A DNA stretch of 9,021 nt from assembly GCA_003445835.1 (NCBI GenBank), contig DMCI01000033.1:4797-13817 (forward strand). Reading direction: 5' to 3'. The DNA comes from Clostridiales bacterium (GTDB lineage Bacteria; Bacillota; Clostridia; Christensenellales; CAG-1252). The first letter of the stretch is position 1. Each line of letters begins with the position of its first letter. The notes below the pieces were generated by a model. That model worked only from the letters and a program-made list of their open reading frames with translations. It searched no databases and had not been told where the DNA came from. Of the stretch, positions 1 through 5,930 are shown one piece after another. Made by a program: the position numbers and the translations under genes.

Positions 1-318
1 ACGCAGCTTCCGTACGCGACCATCGTCGCCTTGATGTCCGGCTTGGTGTATTTGGCAATGGGCTTCATCGCTTCCACCCCCGTCGGCAAGAGCTACGGCG
101 CAAGCGCAGGGATCACCCTCGGTATCGGCGCGGTGCTTCTTGCGGGCTTCATTTGCGGGTTGTACTTCTTGGATAGGAAGGGCATCATCGACAAGGTGGA
201 CGACAAGATCAGCGGCTTCTTCGCAAAGCTTTCCAAGCATCCCGAGGAGCGTCCTCTTGAAGAGACCGTGCAGGGTAGTTCCGAAGTCACGGACGAAATC
301 GATGATATGAAAAAGTAA
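1..318 (+). CDS. C-terminal end of a membrane transporter, probably NhaC-type Na+/H+ antiporter (5' partial)
   Basis: The reading frame is open from base 1 (TQLPYATIVALMSG...) to TAA at 316-318, giving the last 105 residues of a protein that begins outside the window. Two hydrophobic segments are visible, at about residues 5-25 and 36-57 of the fragment, followed by a charged cytoplasmic tail rich in Lys, Glu and Asp. The TQLPYA motif just before a membrane helix resembles the C-terminal part of NhaC-family Na+/H+ antiporters, which exchange protons for sodium across the cytoplasmic membrane. The family call rests on this short motif and the topology only, so another polytopic transporter is possible. 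The ATG at 31 is internal to a membrane segment and is not the start. A terminator follows 20 nt after the stop, so this is the last gene of its transcript. Confidence 0.6.
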   Translation, partial: TQLPYATIVALMSGLVYLAMGFIASTPVGKSYGASAGITLGIGAVLLAGFICGLYFLDRKGIIDKVDDKISGFFAKLSKHPEERPLEETVQGSSEVTDEIDDMKK

Positions 319-338
319 GTCGTCGCAAACGATTTAAC

Positions 339-380
339 AAAAAAAAGGACTCAAGTATCGTCTTGGGTCCTTTTGTTTTT
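339..380. terminator. Bidirectional intrinsic terminator
   Basis: The arms ggactcaag (347-355) and cttgggtcc (362-370) form a 9-bp stem with one G-T wobble and a 6-nt loop. On the plus strand a T-rich tail follows (371-382). On the minus strand the eight A residues at 339-346 become a T tract. The hairpin lies between two convergent genes, 28 nt after the transporter stop and 11 nt after the rsmI stop, so it can end transcription from both sides. Confidence 0.9.
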
Positions 381-381
381 T

Positions 382-1185
382 TCATTTACTTTTGACGGTC
401 AGTTGATAGATGTCGTCTTTGGGGACGCCGCGCTCCGCCGCTACCTTTTTGACGGCGGTCTTTTTGTCCATTCCCGCGTCCAAATAGGCTTTTAAGTGTT
501 CTTCGGGGGAGAGGGAGAGGTAAGGCGAACTTTGCGCCGCGCCTTCCACCAAAATCACGTATTCGCCGCGCGGTTCTTCGTCGTACCCGCCCGCGAGGGT
601 GATCTCGGTCAACGTTTCGTGCAGTTTGGTCAGCTCCCGCGCGAGGTAGGCTTTGCGGTCGCCTAGGGTCTTAAAAAGGTAAGAAAGAACGCTTTGAACG
701 TCGTGCGGTCCCGCGTAAAAAGCAAGGGGCAGGGGGCTGCTGACGAAGGGGGCGAGGCGCTTATCCTTGTCTGCCTTCTTTTCAGGCAAAAAGCCCAAAA
801 ACACAAAGCCGTCCGAAAGTCCCGCAAACGCCGCCGCCGTGGTGACTGCGGTCGGCCCGGGGACGGTCTCTATCTTGACGCCCGCCGCGCGCGCTTCTTT
901 GACGAGGATGGCGCCGGGATCGGAGATCACGGGCATCCCCGCGTCCGATACGAGGCAGACTTCCTTGCCGTCCTTTAAGAGGGCAACGATCTTTTCCGCG
1001 CCTTCTCTTTCCTTTTGTTTGTAGTAGCTGATCAAAGGCTTTTTGACGCCGAGGGCGTTTAAAAGGATCGCCGTCCTGCGCGTATCTTCGCAAGCGACGT
1101 AGTCGCAAGACGCAAGCGCTTCTTTGGCGCGTTCGGTGACGTCCTTAAGGTTTCCGATGGGGGTGCCTACGATATAAAGTGCCAT
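382..1185 (-). CDS. rsmI: 16S rRNA (cytidine1402-2'-O)-methyltransferase RsmI
   Basis: RsmI uses S-adenosylmethionine to methylate the ribose of C1402 in the decoding centre of 16S rRNA. The 267-residue product has the usual family length and starts with the hallmark YIVGTPIGNLKDVTERA (residues 4-20). It continues with CEDTRRT (32-38), SDAGMPVISDPG (80-91), VPGPTAVTTA (108-117), FLGFLP (129-134) and ARELTKLHE (182-190), all typical of the tetrapyrrole-methylase-fold RsmI family. One block differs: where relatives usually read FYE-x-PHR, this protein reads FYAGPHD (156-162). The ATG at 1185 lies 3 nt after the TGA of the upstream gene with no good Shine-Dalgarno at normal distance (a GGAG lies about 18 nt upstream), so translational coupling is likely. 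It is the last gene of the leftward operon. A methyltransferase gene followed by rsmI is a known arrangement in Firmicutes. Confidence 0.95.
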   Translation of the reverse strand: MALYIVGTPIGNLKDVTERAKEALASCDYVACEDTRRTAILLNALGVKKPLISYYKQKEREGAEKIVALLKDGKEVCLVSDAGMPVISDPGAILVKEARAAGVKIETVPGPTAVTTAAAFAGLSDGFVFLGFLPEKKADKDKRLAPFVSSPLPLAFYAGPHDVQSVLSYLFKTLGDRKAYLARELTKLHETLTEITLAGGYDEEPRGEYVILVEGAAQSSPYLSLSPEEHLKAYLDAGMDKKTAVKKVAAERGVPKDDIYQLTVKSK

Positions 1186-1188
1186 AAT

Positions 1189-4100
1189 TCAACTGCGGTA
1201 AAGCTCCGCGACCTCCTTACTGGGTTTTCCTTCTTCGTCCTTGGTGACGAGGGTACGCGTGGCGGTCTCGCCCGCGGGTGTTTTGGTCAGTTTGGCGATA
1301 AAGCTGTCGGGCGCCTTTTCTTCCGAGGAGGTCAAATAGACCTTTTCCGCAAGGAAGAGAGAGGCGGCTTTGGTTTCGTCGTCAAATTCCTTTTCGCGTG
1401 AGGCGGGAAACAGGAAGTACGCCCTTCCGTCCTCTTTCAAAAGGTGACGGACGGCGGCAAGTTCCTCGGGCAGGGTCAAAGCGATCTCGTGCCGCGCGAC
1501 GGCTTTCATCTCGTCGGGGCTTGCTTCGCCGCATCCGACCTTGAAGTAGGGCGGGTTGATGAGGACGGCGTCCGCGTCACCTGCGGGGAACAACGTTTCC
1601 GTTTGACGGATATCCCCTTTGACGATGGTGACTTTTTGTTCGTAAGCGTTTGCTTTGACGCTGCGTTCCGCCATGGAGGCAAGGGATTCTTGCAGTTCCA
1701 CCCCCACGACGTTTGCGCCTTTTTTCGCCGCGACGAGGAGGGCGATGACCCCCGATCCGCATCCGAGGTCGTAGACCTTTTCGCCTTCGTTCACCTCCGC
1801 CAAATTGGCGAGGATCACGCTGTCCGAATTGAAGCGGTAGCCCTTTTTGGGTTGAATGATCACAAGTCCGCGGGCGCCCAAATCTTCCACGCACTCGGTC
1901 TTATTCAAAAGTTTGTTCTTTCCGATGCGGTATTTTGCTTTGGCGACCAAAGCGCCGTAATACAGTTGTCGGTTGACTTCCGTAAGAAATTTCTTGGTCA
2001 GTTTGGATAGCCCGCCCGCTTCTGCTGCGCGAATATGGATGCGAGAGGTACAGGCAAGCAAACTGGGCAGGATAAAAAGCACGAGAACGGTGCTGATCGC
2101 CGCGCCGCGCATACACATCATCGTCACTTCCTTGATGACTGCGTTGGAAGATACCACCGTCACGCTGGCGCACGCCGTTACGAGGATGCTTGCCGATGTC
2201 AAAATGCTCATCGTGCAGGAAGTGCCGCTTTCGTAGGCGGCAAGCAACGGGTCTTTGCCCTCTTTGCAAAGGGCGCGGTATTTGTGGGTGACCAAAATGG
2301 CGTAATCCACCGTCGCGCCCAGTTGAATGGCGCCCACGACGATGTAGGCGAGGAAGTTCAACGATTGCCCGAAGATGGTGCTGATGCTAAAGTTGATCCA
2401 GGTGCCGAGTTCGATCAAAAGCACCAACAAAAGTGGGTAAACGAGGCTGCGGAAGGAAAAGAGCAACACGAGGAAGATGATGCCGACGGAAATTAAAGTG
2501 ATCCACTTAAAGTCCCGTGGAGTCAACACGCGGAAGTCCGCCACCGCTTGCACGACGCCCGTCGAATAGATCTTCGAGGGGGTAAACGTCGTTTTCGCTA
2601 CGGCTTTGATCTTGTTCAGTACGTCCGTCGCTTCCTGCGATTCCACGTTGTAGTTCTTGGAAAGAGAAACGAGGTAAAGAGTGTAGTTGTCCTTCGTGAC
2701 GTATCCGCTTTTTTTGCCGAGGGCAACCGGATCGATGGAAAAAACGGAGGACTTTAAGTGCAATCTGCCGTTTTCGTCGATGGCTTCCTTGGGCAAAAAG
2801 GCAAAGTAGCCAGCTACGCCGGTGACTCCTTCGATGTTTTCAAGATCTTCCGCAAAGGAAACGTTTTTCGTCGGGTCGTTTTTGTCCACGGGGACGGCGA
2901 GGAAAATTTGGTTGGCGGTATCGGATACGTAGGTGACGAGGTCGGGGTCACCCTCCGTTTTGGGCATAAAGTTCAAATAGGAAAGGGGCAACAGCATCTG
3001 CCCGATAAAAGCGGGGATCAACAAAAGGGAGAATAAGATGACGATGACCACCCTGTGCCGAACGCTGAATTTGGCGATGTTGCGGAATTTGATGTCGATC
3101 AAGCGCTTGTGCTTGGTCTTTGCCATCGGCTTGGATAAAAGGATAAGCAGGCAGGGCTGCAACACGATGACGGTAAGCATCGCGAGGAAAATACCCTTGA
3201 TCAAAACGCCACCGAGATCCGCACCGAGGGTGAAGCTCATCACGAAGAAGGCGGCAAACCCGCCCATCGTCGTCAAAGCGGAAGAAAACACGGTGTTCAG
3301 CGTGGTGCCGACGGCGCTGATCATCGCGCCTTTTTCGGGGAGTCCTTTTTGCCGTTCTTCGCTGTAGATTTGCGTTAAGAAGATCGAGTAATCCATCGCC
3401 AGCGCAAGTTGCAAAATGGAAGCGGCGCAGAAGGTGATGATGCTGACTTCGGGGAAGAAGAAGTTGGTGCCCATATTGATCACGATGGAGACGCCCATCG
3501 TCACCATAAATACGATGGGTTCCAACCAGTTGGCGCTGACCAGGAACAAAATGATCAAAACGAGGACGACGGCAACGGAAAGGTAGATCGGCAGTTCACT
3601 GATCGCGTCGTCGTAGACCCTTCTGGAAACGGGTGCCGTGCCGCCTGCGACGTACGTTGCGCCCGCGTCGTCCAAAGCGGCGTTGATGTGCGCCAAGGAC
3701 GCGCCCGCTTCGTTTGTGCTGGCGCCCACGTTCATCGTGACCATCAACATATAGTCACCGTCTTTGTAAAAAACGGATTTGAGTTTTTCCTTAGTGACGT
3801 CGCCCCCTTCCATCAAGGAGAACGGATCGTCCAGTTTGAGTCCGCCAAAGGATACGGCGTTCATACTGCCCAGCCACATGATATCGGTGACGTGTTCGTC
3901 CTCTTTTGCCTTTTCAACAGCCAAAGCAAGGTCTTCGTAGGAAACGCTTTCTCCTTTGACGGCGTAAACGGCGTTGCTTTCAATGCCGAAGTTCTTTGAC
4001 AAAAACTCGCTGCCGTCGTAGGTTTCGGTCCCCTCGGGCAGGTAACTCATAATGTCGCTGTTGATGTTGGTCTTCGTGATGCCGTAGGCGCAAAACGCCA

Positions 4101-4194
4101 CCAAGACCGCGATCACGACGACGATAGGCAGGCGAAAACGGATGATAAATCCGCCTATTTTATTCATTATTTCACGAAAGCTTTTTCTTTTCAT
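1189..4194 (-). CDS. Fused RND/MMPL-family transporter and TrmN6-like tRNA (adenine) methyltransferase
   Basis: One uninterrupted frame of 1001 codons holds two proteins normally separate. Residues 1 to about 717 form a complete RND/MMPL-type transporter: TM1 at about 22-40, a large external loop (41-203), five further TM segments (204-354), TM7 (381-401), a second external loop (402-562) and TM8-12 (563-715). The repeated intramembrane motif appears as AMDYSIF (266-272) and TVDYAIL (628-634). After a Lys-rich linker (about 718-762), residues 763-1001 make a full-length class I methyltransferase with the SAM-binding DLGCGSG (809-815) and the N6-adenine motif NPPY (880-883), matching the TrmN6/YfiC family that modifies A37 of tRNA1(Val). 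The ATG at 4194 was chosen because it lies 1 nt after the stop of the upstream regulator. An earlier ATG at 4284 lies wholly inside that regulator and adds a non-conserved leader. Transporter substrate is unknown. Whether one polypeptide is really made is uncertain. Confidence 0.85.
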   Translation of the reverse strand: MKRKSFREIMNKIGGFIIRFRLPIVVVIAVLVAFCAYGITKTNINSDIMSYLPEGTETYDGSEFLSKNFGIESNAVYAVKGESVSYEDLALAVEKAKEDEHVTDIMWLGSMNAVSFGGLKLDDPFSLMEGGDVTKEKLKSVFYKDGDYMLMVTMNVGASTNEAGASLAHINAALDDAGATYVAGGTAPVSRRVYDDAISELPIYLSVAVVLVLIILFLVSANWLEPIVFMVTMGVSIVINMGTNFFFPEVSIITFCAASILQLALAMDYSIFLTQIYSEERQKGLPEKGAMISAVGTTLNTVFSSALTTMGGFAAFFVMSFTLGADLGGVLIKGIFLAMLTVIVLQPCLLILLSKPMAKTKHKRLIDIKFRNIAKFSVRHRVVIVILFSLLLIPAFIGQMLLPLSYLNFMPKTEGDPDLVTYVSDTANQIFLAVPVDKNDPTKNVSFAEDLENIEGVTGVAGYFAFLPKEAIDENGRLHLKSSVFSIDPVALGKKSGYVTKDNYTLYLVSLSKNYNVESQEATDVLNKIKAVAKTTFTPSKIYSTGVVQAVADFRVLTPRDFKWITLISVGIIFLVLLFSFRSLVYPLLLVLLIELGTWINFSISTIFGQSLNFLAYIVVGAIQLGATVDYAILVTHKYRALCKEGKDPLLAAYESGTSCTMSILTSASILVTACASVTVVSSNAVIKEVTMMCMRGAAISTVLVLFILPSLLACTSRIHIRAAEAGGLSKLTKKFLTEVNRQLYYGALVAKAKYRIGKNKLLNKTECVEDLGARGLVIIQPKKGYRFNSDSVILANLAEVNEGEKVYDLGCGSGVIALLVAAKKGANVVGVELQESLASMAERSVKANAYEQKVTIVKGDIRQTETLFPAGDADAVLINPPYFKVGCGEASPDEMKAVARHEIALTLPEELAAVRHLLKEDGRAYFLFPASREKEFDDETKAASLFLAEKVYLTSSEEKAPDSFIAKLTKTPAGETATRTLVTKDEEGKPSKEVAELYRS
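1906..1923 (-). promoter_or_regulatory. Possible internal start (TTG) and ribosome binding site for the methyltransferase part
   Basis: On the minus strand a GGAAAG (1923-1918) lies 9 nt before an in-frame TTG (1908-1906), which is codon 763 of the fused frame. Initiation there would give a 239-residue protein starting M-NKTECVEDLG, very close to the usual length of free TrmN6 proteins. This would allow the methyltransferase to be made separately. It is an inference from position and spacing; TTG is a minor start codon and the SD match is moderate. Confidence 0.4.
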
Positions 4195-4195
4195 T

Positions 4196-4984
4196 TTATT
4201 GCGGATTGAATTGTTTGCGGAAGCGCAGGGGGGAGATCCCTTCGCGTCTGCGGAACTGGCGGGACAGGTAGTTGCATTCCCCAAACCCGGTGCGCTCGGC
4301 GATCTCTTTCAGAGAAATGATGTTTTCGATCAAAAATTCCTTGGCTTTGGCGATGCGGTAGTCTATGAGATATTGGACGATGGAGAGTCCGACGTCCTTT
4401 TTGAATACTTGGTCGCAGTAGGTGGCGGAGTAGTTCATTTCCTTGGCGATCTTGCCAAGGGGCAGGGGGTGGCGATAGTTTTCGCGGATATAGGCGAGGA
4501 TATTCTCGGTGAGCGCGCTGTTTTTGTTGCGGTTGACAAGCGCCAAAAGGGAGTTGACGATGGCGGAAGTCAGATCCAAAAAGGAATTTTTGGAGTATTC
4601 CCCGTGGTCGCGGTTGATCTCGTTGCAGGCGTAGATCATCATACGCACGTCCTTGCCCACGGCGCCGTCCATCAAAAGAGGCAGGTCGATCCCATCTTCC
4701 GATGTGAAGTTAAAACTGACGTAAGTGGTGGCGCCTTCGGTGCGTTCCCTCTCGCGCTTGGTGCCCGGGGGCAACAAAAGAGCGGCGTTTTCCTTCACGG
4801 TCACGCGTTTATTATTGATCTTATATTCAAGATGGCCTTCCAAAACAAGGGTCAGATCATAGTAAGAGATTACGGAAGGGGAGATGGCTTCCACCTTTTT
4901 TTCGTTGTGATATCGAAAATAGTTTAGCGTGAAGTTCATCATAAGAATGTGCTTAAAATCCTCGTTTTCCTTGATATTTGCCAT
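4196..4984 (-). CDS. AraC-family transcriptional regulator with N-terminal cupin-like domain
   Basis: The 262-residue protein has an N-terminal sensor region with an AraC-type cupin pattern (YYDLTLVLEGHLEYKIN at 41-57, ALLLPPG at 68-74) and a C-terminal DNA-binding domain of two helix-turn-helix units (about 175-197 and 223-245), ending in the conserved pattern GFGECNYLSRQFRRREGISP (233-252). Such proteins bind a sugar or other small ligand and activate or repress nearby genes. The ATG at 4984 is preferred over an in-frame ATG at 5023, because the latter falls inside the gene's own strong promoter. No clear Shine-Dalgarno precedes the chosen ATG, and the predicted leader is only about 14 nt. 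The gene is divergent from the sugar operon and is its likely regulator. It is also the first gene of the leftward operon: its TAA is 1 nt from the ATG of the transporter fusion. The ligand cannot be read from sequence. Confidence 0.9.
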   Translation of the reverse strand: MANIKENEDFKHILMMNFTLNYFRYHNEKKVEAISPSVISYYDLTLVLEGHLEYKINNKRVTVKENAALLLPPGTKRERERTEGATTYVSFNFTSEDGIDLPLLMDGAVGKDVRMMIYACNEINRDHGEYSKNSFLDLTSAIVNSLLALVNRNKNSALTENILAYIRENYRHPLPLGKIAKEMNYSATYCDQVFKKDVGLSIVQYLIDYRIAKAKEFLIENIISLKEIAERTGFGECNYLSRQFRRREGISPLRFRKQFNPQ

Positions 4985-5012
4985 TGTTTTTGTGCTTTTT
5001 TTGCAGTATAAT
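4984..5012 (+). promoter_or_regulatory. Sigma-70-type promoter of the rightward sugar operon
   Basis: A perfect -10 hexamer TATAAT (5007-5012) stands 17 nt after a weak -35 ttgttt (4984-4989). The -35 overlaps the first base of the regulator's start codon. Transcription would begin near 5019 and give a leader of about 56 nt before the ATG at 5076. A perfect -10 with a poor -35 fits a promoter that needs an activator, consistent with the adjacent AraC-family gene. Confidence 0.65.
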
Positions 5013-5025
5013 ACTTTCAGCAAAA
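4999..5025. repeat. Inverted repeat flanking the shared -10 region, candidate operator
   Basis: TTTTGC (4999-5004) and GCAAAA (5020-5025) are perfect 6-bp inverted arms 15 nt apart. They enclose the shared -10 core and cover both predicted transcription starts, so a bound protein could affect both promoters. AraC proteins more often use direct repeats, so assignment to the neighbouring regulator is tentative. Confidence 0.35.
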
Positions 5026-5033
5026 TAAGTCAA
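5005..5033 (-). promoter_or_regulatory. Strong sigma-70-type promoter of the AraC-MMPL/TrmN6-rsmI operon
   Basis: On the minus strand TTGACT (5033-5028) is followed after exactly 17 nt by TATACT (5010-5005). Each hexamer differs from consensus at one base, so this promoter should be strong without an activator. Transcription would start near 4998. It shares its -10 bases with the rightward promoter, so RNA polymerase cannot occupy both at once. Confidence 0.8.
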
Positions 5034-5059
5034 GGGTTTTCCCTTTGAAATCGGAAAAC
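5032..5059 (+). repeat. Overlapping inverted repeats in the leader of the sugar operon
   Basis: Two alternative hairpins share bases. AAGGG (5032-5036) can pair with CCCTT (5041-5045) across a 4-nt loop, while GTTTTCC (5036-5042) can pair with GGAAAAC (5053-5059) across 10 nt. They lie between the predicted transcription start and the ribosome binding site. They could be an operator or mRNA structure. No known riboswitch class was recognised. Confidence 0.35.
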
Positions 5060-5064
5060 GCCAT

Positions 5065-5070
5065 AAGGAG
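5065..5070 (+). promoter_or_regulatory. Ribosome binding site of the isomerase gene
   Basis: AAGGAG (5065-5070) stands 5 nt before the ATG at 5076, a near-ideal Shine-Dalgarno that fixes the start of the first gene of the sugar operon. Confidence 0.9.
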
Positions 5071-5075
5071 AGAAT

Positions 5076-5930
5076 ATGATCAGATTGAGCGCATTCGCAG
5101 ACGAATCGGATAACAGCTTGGAAGGACAGATCTTGGGTCTTAAAAGAAACGGCATCTCTTTGTTGGAGATCCGCAACATCAACGGCAAAAACGTGATGGA
5201 ACTCACGGATGACGAGGCAAAAGCCATTCGCGCCCGTTTGGACGAAGAGGGCATCAAAGTTTGGTCCATCGGTTCTCCCATCGGCAAAAAGGATATCAAC
5301 CTCCCCGAGGAAGAGCACCTCGCGGACGCAAAAAGAGGATGTGAACTTGCCAAGATCCTCGGCGCGGAAAACATCCGTATGTTCAGTTTTTACAACGTTG
5401 CGGACGACGCCACTCACGCAAAGATGCTTGACCTTTTGAAGAAGTTCGTTAAGATAGGCAACGAAAACGGCATCAGGATGTGCCACGAAAACGACAAAGG
5501 TCTTTACGGTGACAACCTCAGCCGCACCAAGGAAGTCTTGGACGCAACGCCCGGTCTTTACTACGTGTACGATCCCGCCAACTTCCTGCAGGTGGGTGAA
5601 AAGTCCGCGGATACCATTTCGCAGCTTGCGGATCGCGCCTTCTATTTCCACATCAAGGACGTCGTTTCGGAAACGGGCGAACTCGTTCCCGCAGGTTTCG
5701 GCGACGGCAACATCAAGGGGCTGGTCAGCCGCATCACCGAGGATAAAGTTTTGACCATCGAGCCGCACCTCAAAATATTCGGCGGCTACGTTTTGAACGA
5801 CAAAACCGTCCTCAAGACCAAATTTAAGTTTGAAAGCAACGTCGAAGCGTTCGACGCCGCTTGCTCCGCCATCAAAAAGGTGCTTGGCGAAGCGGGCTAC
5901 ACCGAGAAAGAGGGAGTTTTCGTAAAATGA
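5076..5930 (+). CDS. Sugar phosphate isomerase/epimerase-like TIM barrel protein
   Basis: The 284-residue product belongs to the AP-endonuclease-2/xylose-isomerase-like TIM barrel group. Likely metal ligands occur in the expected order: E138 in CHENDKG, D166 in VYDPANF, H192 in FHIKD and E229 in IEPHL. Members isomerise or epimerise sugars and keto-sugars with a divalent metal; some act as lyases on 3-keto-glycosides. There is no signal peptide or membrane segment, so it acts in the cytoplasm. It is the first gene of the rightward operon, with a strong ribosome binding site, and its TGA overlaps the next gene's start as ATGA. Pairing with a Gfo/Idh/MocA oxidoreductase recalls E. coli ycjR-ycjS and the gut glycoside-oxidising systems. 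The exact reaction cannot be assigned from the sequence. Confidence 0.88.
   Translation: MIRLSAFADESDNSLEGQILGLKRNGISLLEIRNINGKNVMELTDDEAKAIRARLDEEGIKVWSIGSPIGKKDINLPEEEHLADAKRGCELAKILGAENIRMFSFYNVADDATHAKMLDLLKKFVKIGNENGIRMCHENDKGLYGDNLSRTKEVLDATPGLYYVYDPANFLQVGEKSADTISQLADRAFYFHIKDVVSETGELVPAGFGDGNIKGLVSRITEDKVLTIEPHLKIFGGYVLNDKTVLKTKFKFESNVEAFDAACSAIKKVLGEAGYTEKEGVFVK

Noticed and set aside
4195..4284. N-terminal extension of the transporter fusion to an ATG at 4284
   Set aside because: The extra 30 residues lie wholly inside the regulator gene, have a low-complexity composition unlike a transporter N-terminus, and the ATG at 4194 sits 1 nt after the regulator stop.
4142..4927. Plus-strand reading frame of 261 codons opposite the regulator
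   Set aside because: It is the mirror of the AraC-family gene and carries no ribosome binding site or known motif.
4985..5023. Regulator start at the ATG at 5023
   Set aside because: It would place the start codon upstream of the gene's own -10 element, inside the promoter.
4953..5768. Minus-strand reading frame of 271 codons over the promoter region and the isomerase
   Set aside because: It crosses the divergent promoters and mirrors the isomerase codons, with no family resemblance.
5861..5926. Oxidoreductase start at the ATG at 5861
   Set aside because: It adds 22 residues from the isomerase gene in another frame, before the Rossmann motif, and ignores the ATGA overlap with its own ribosome binding site.
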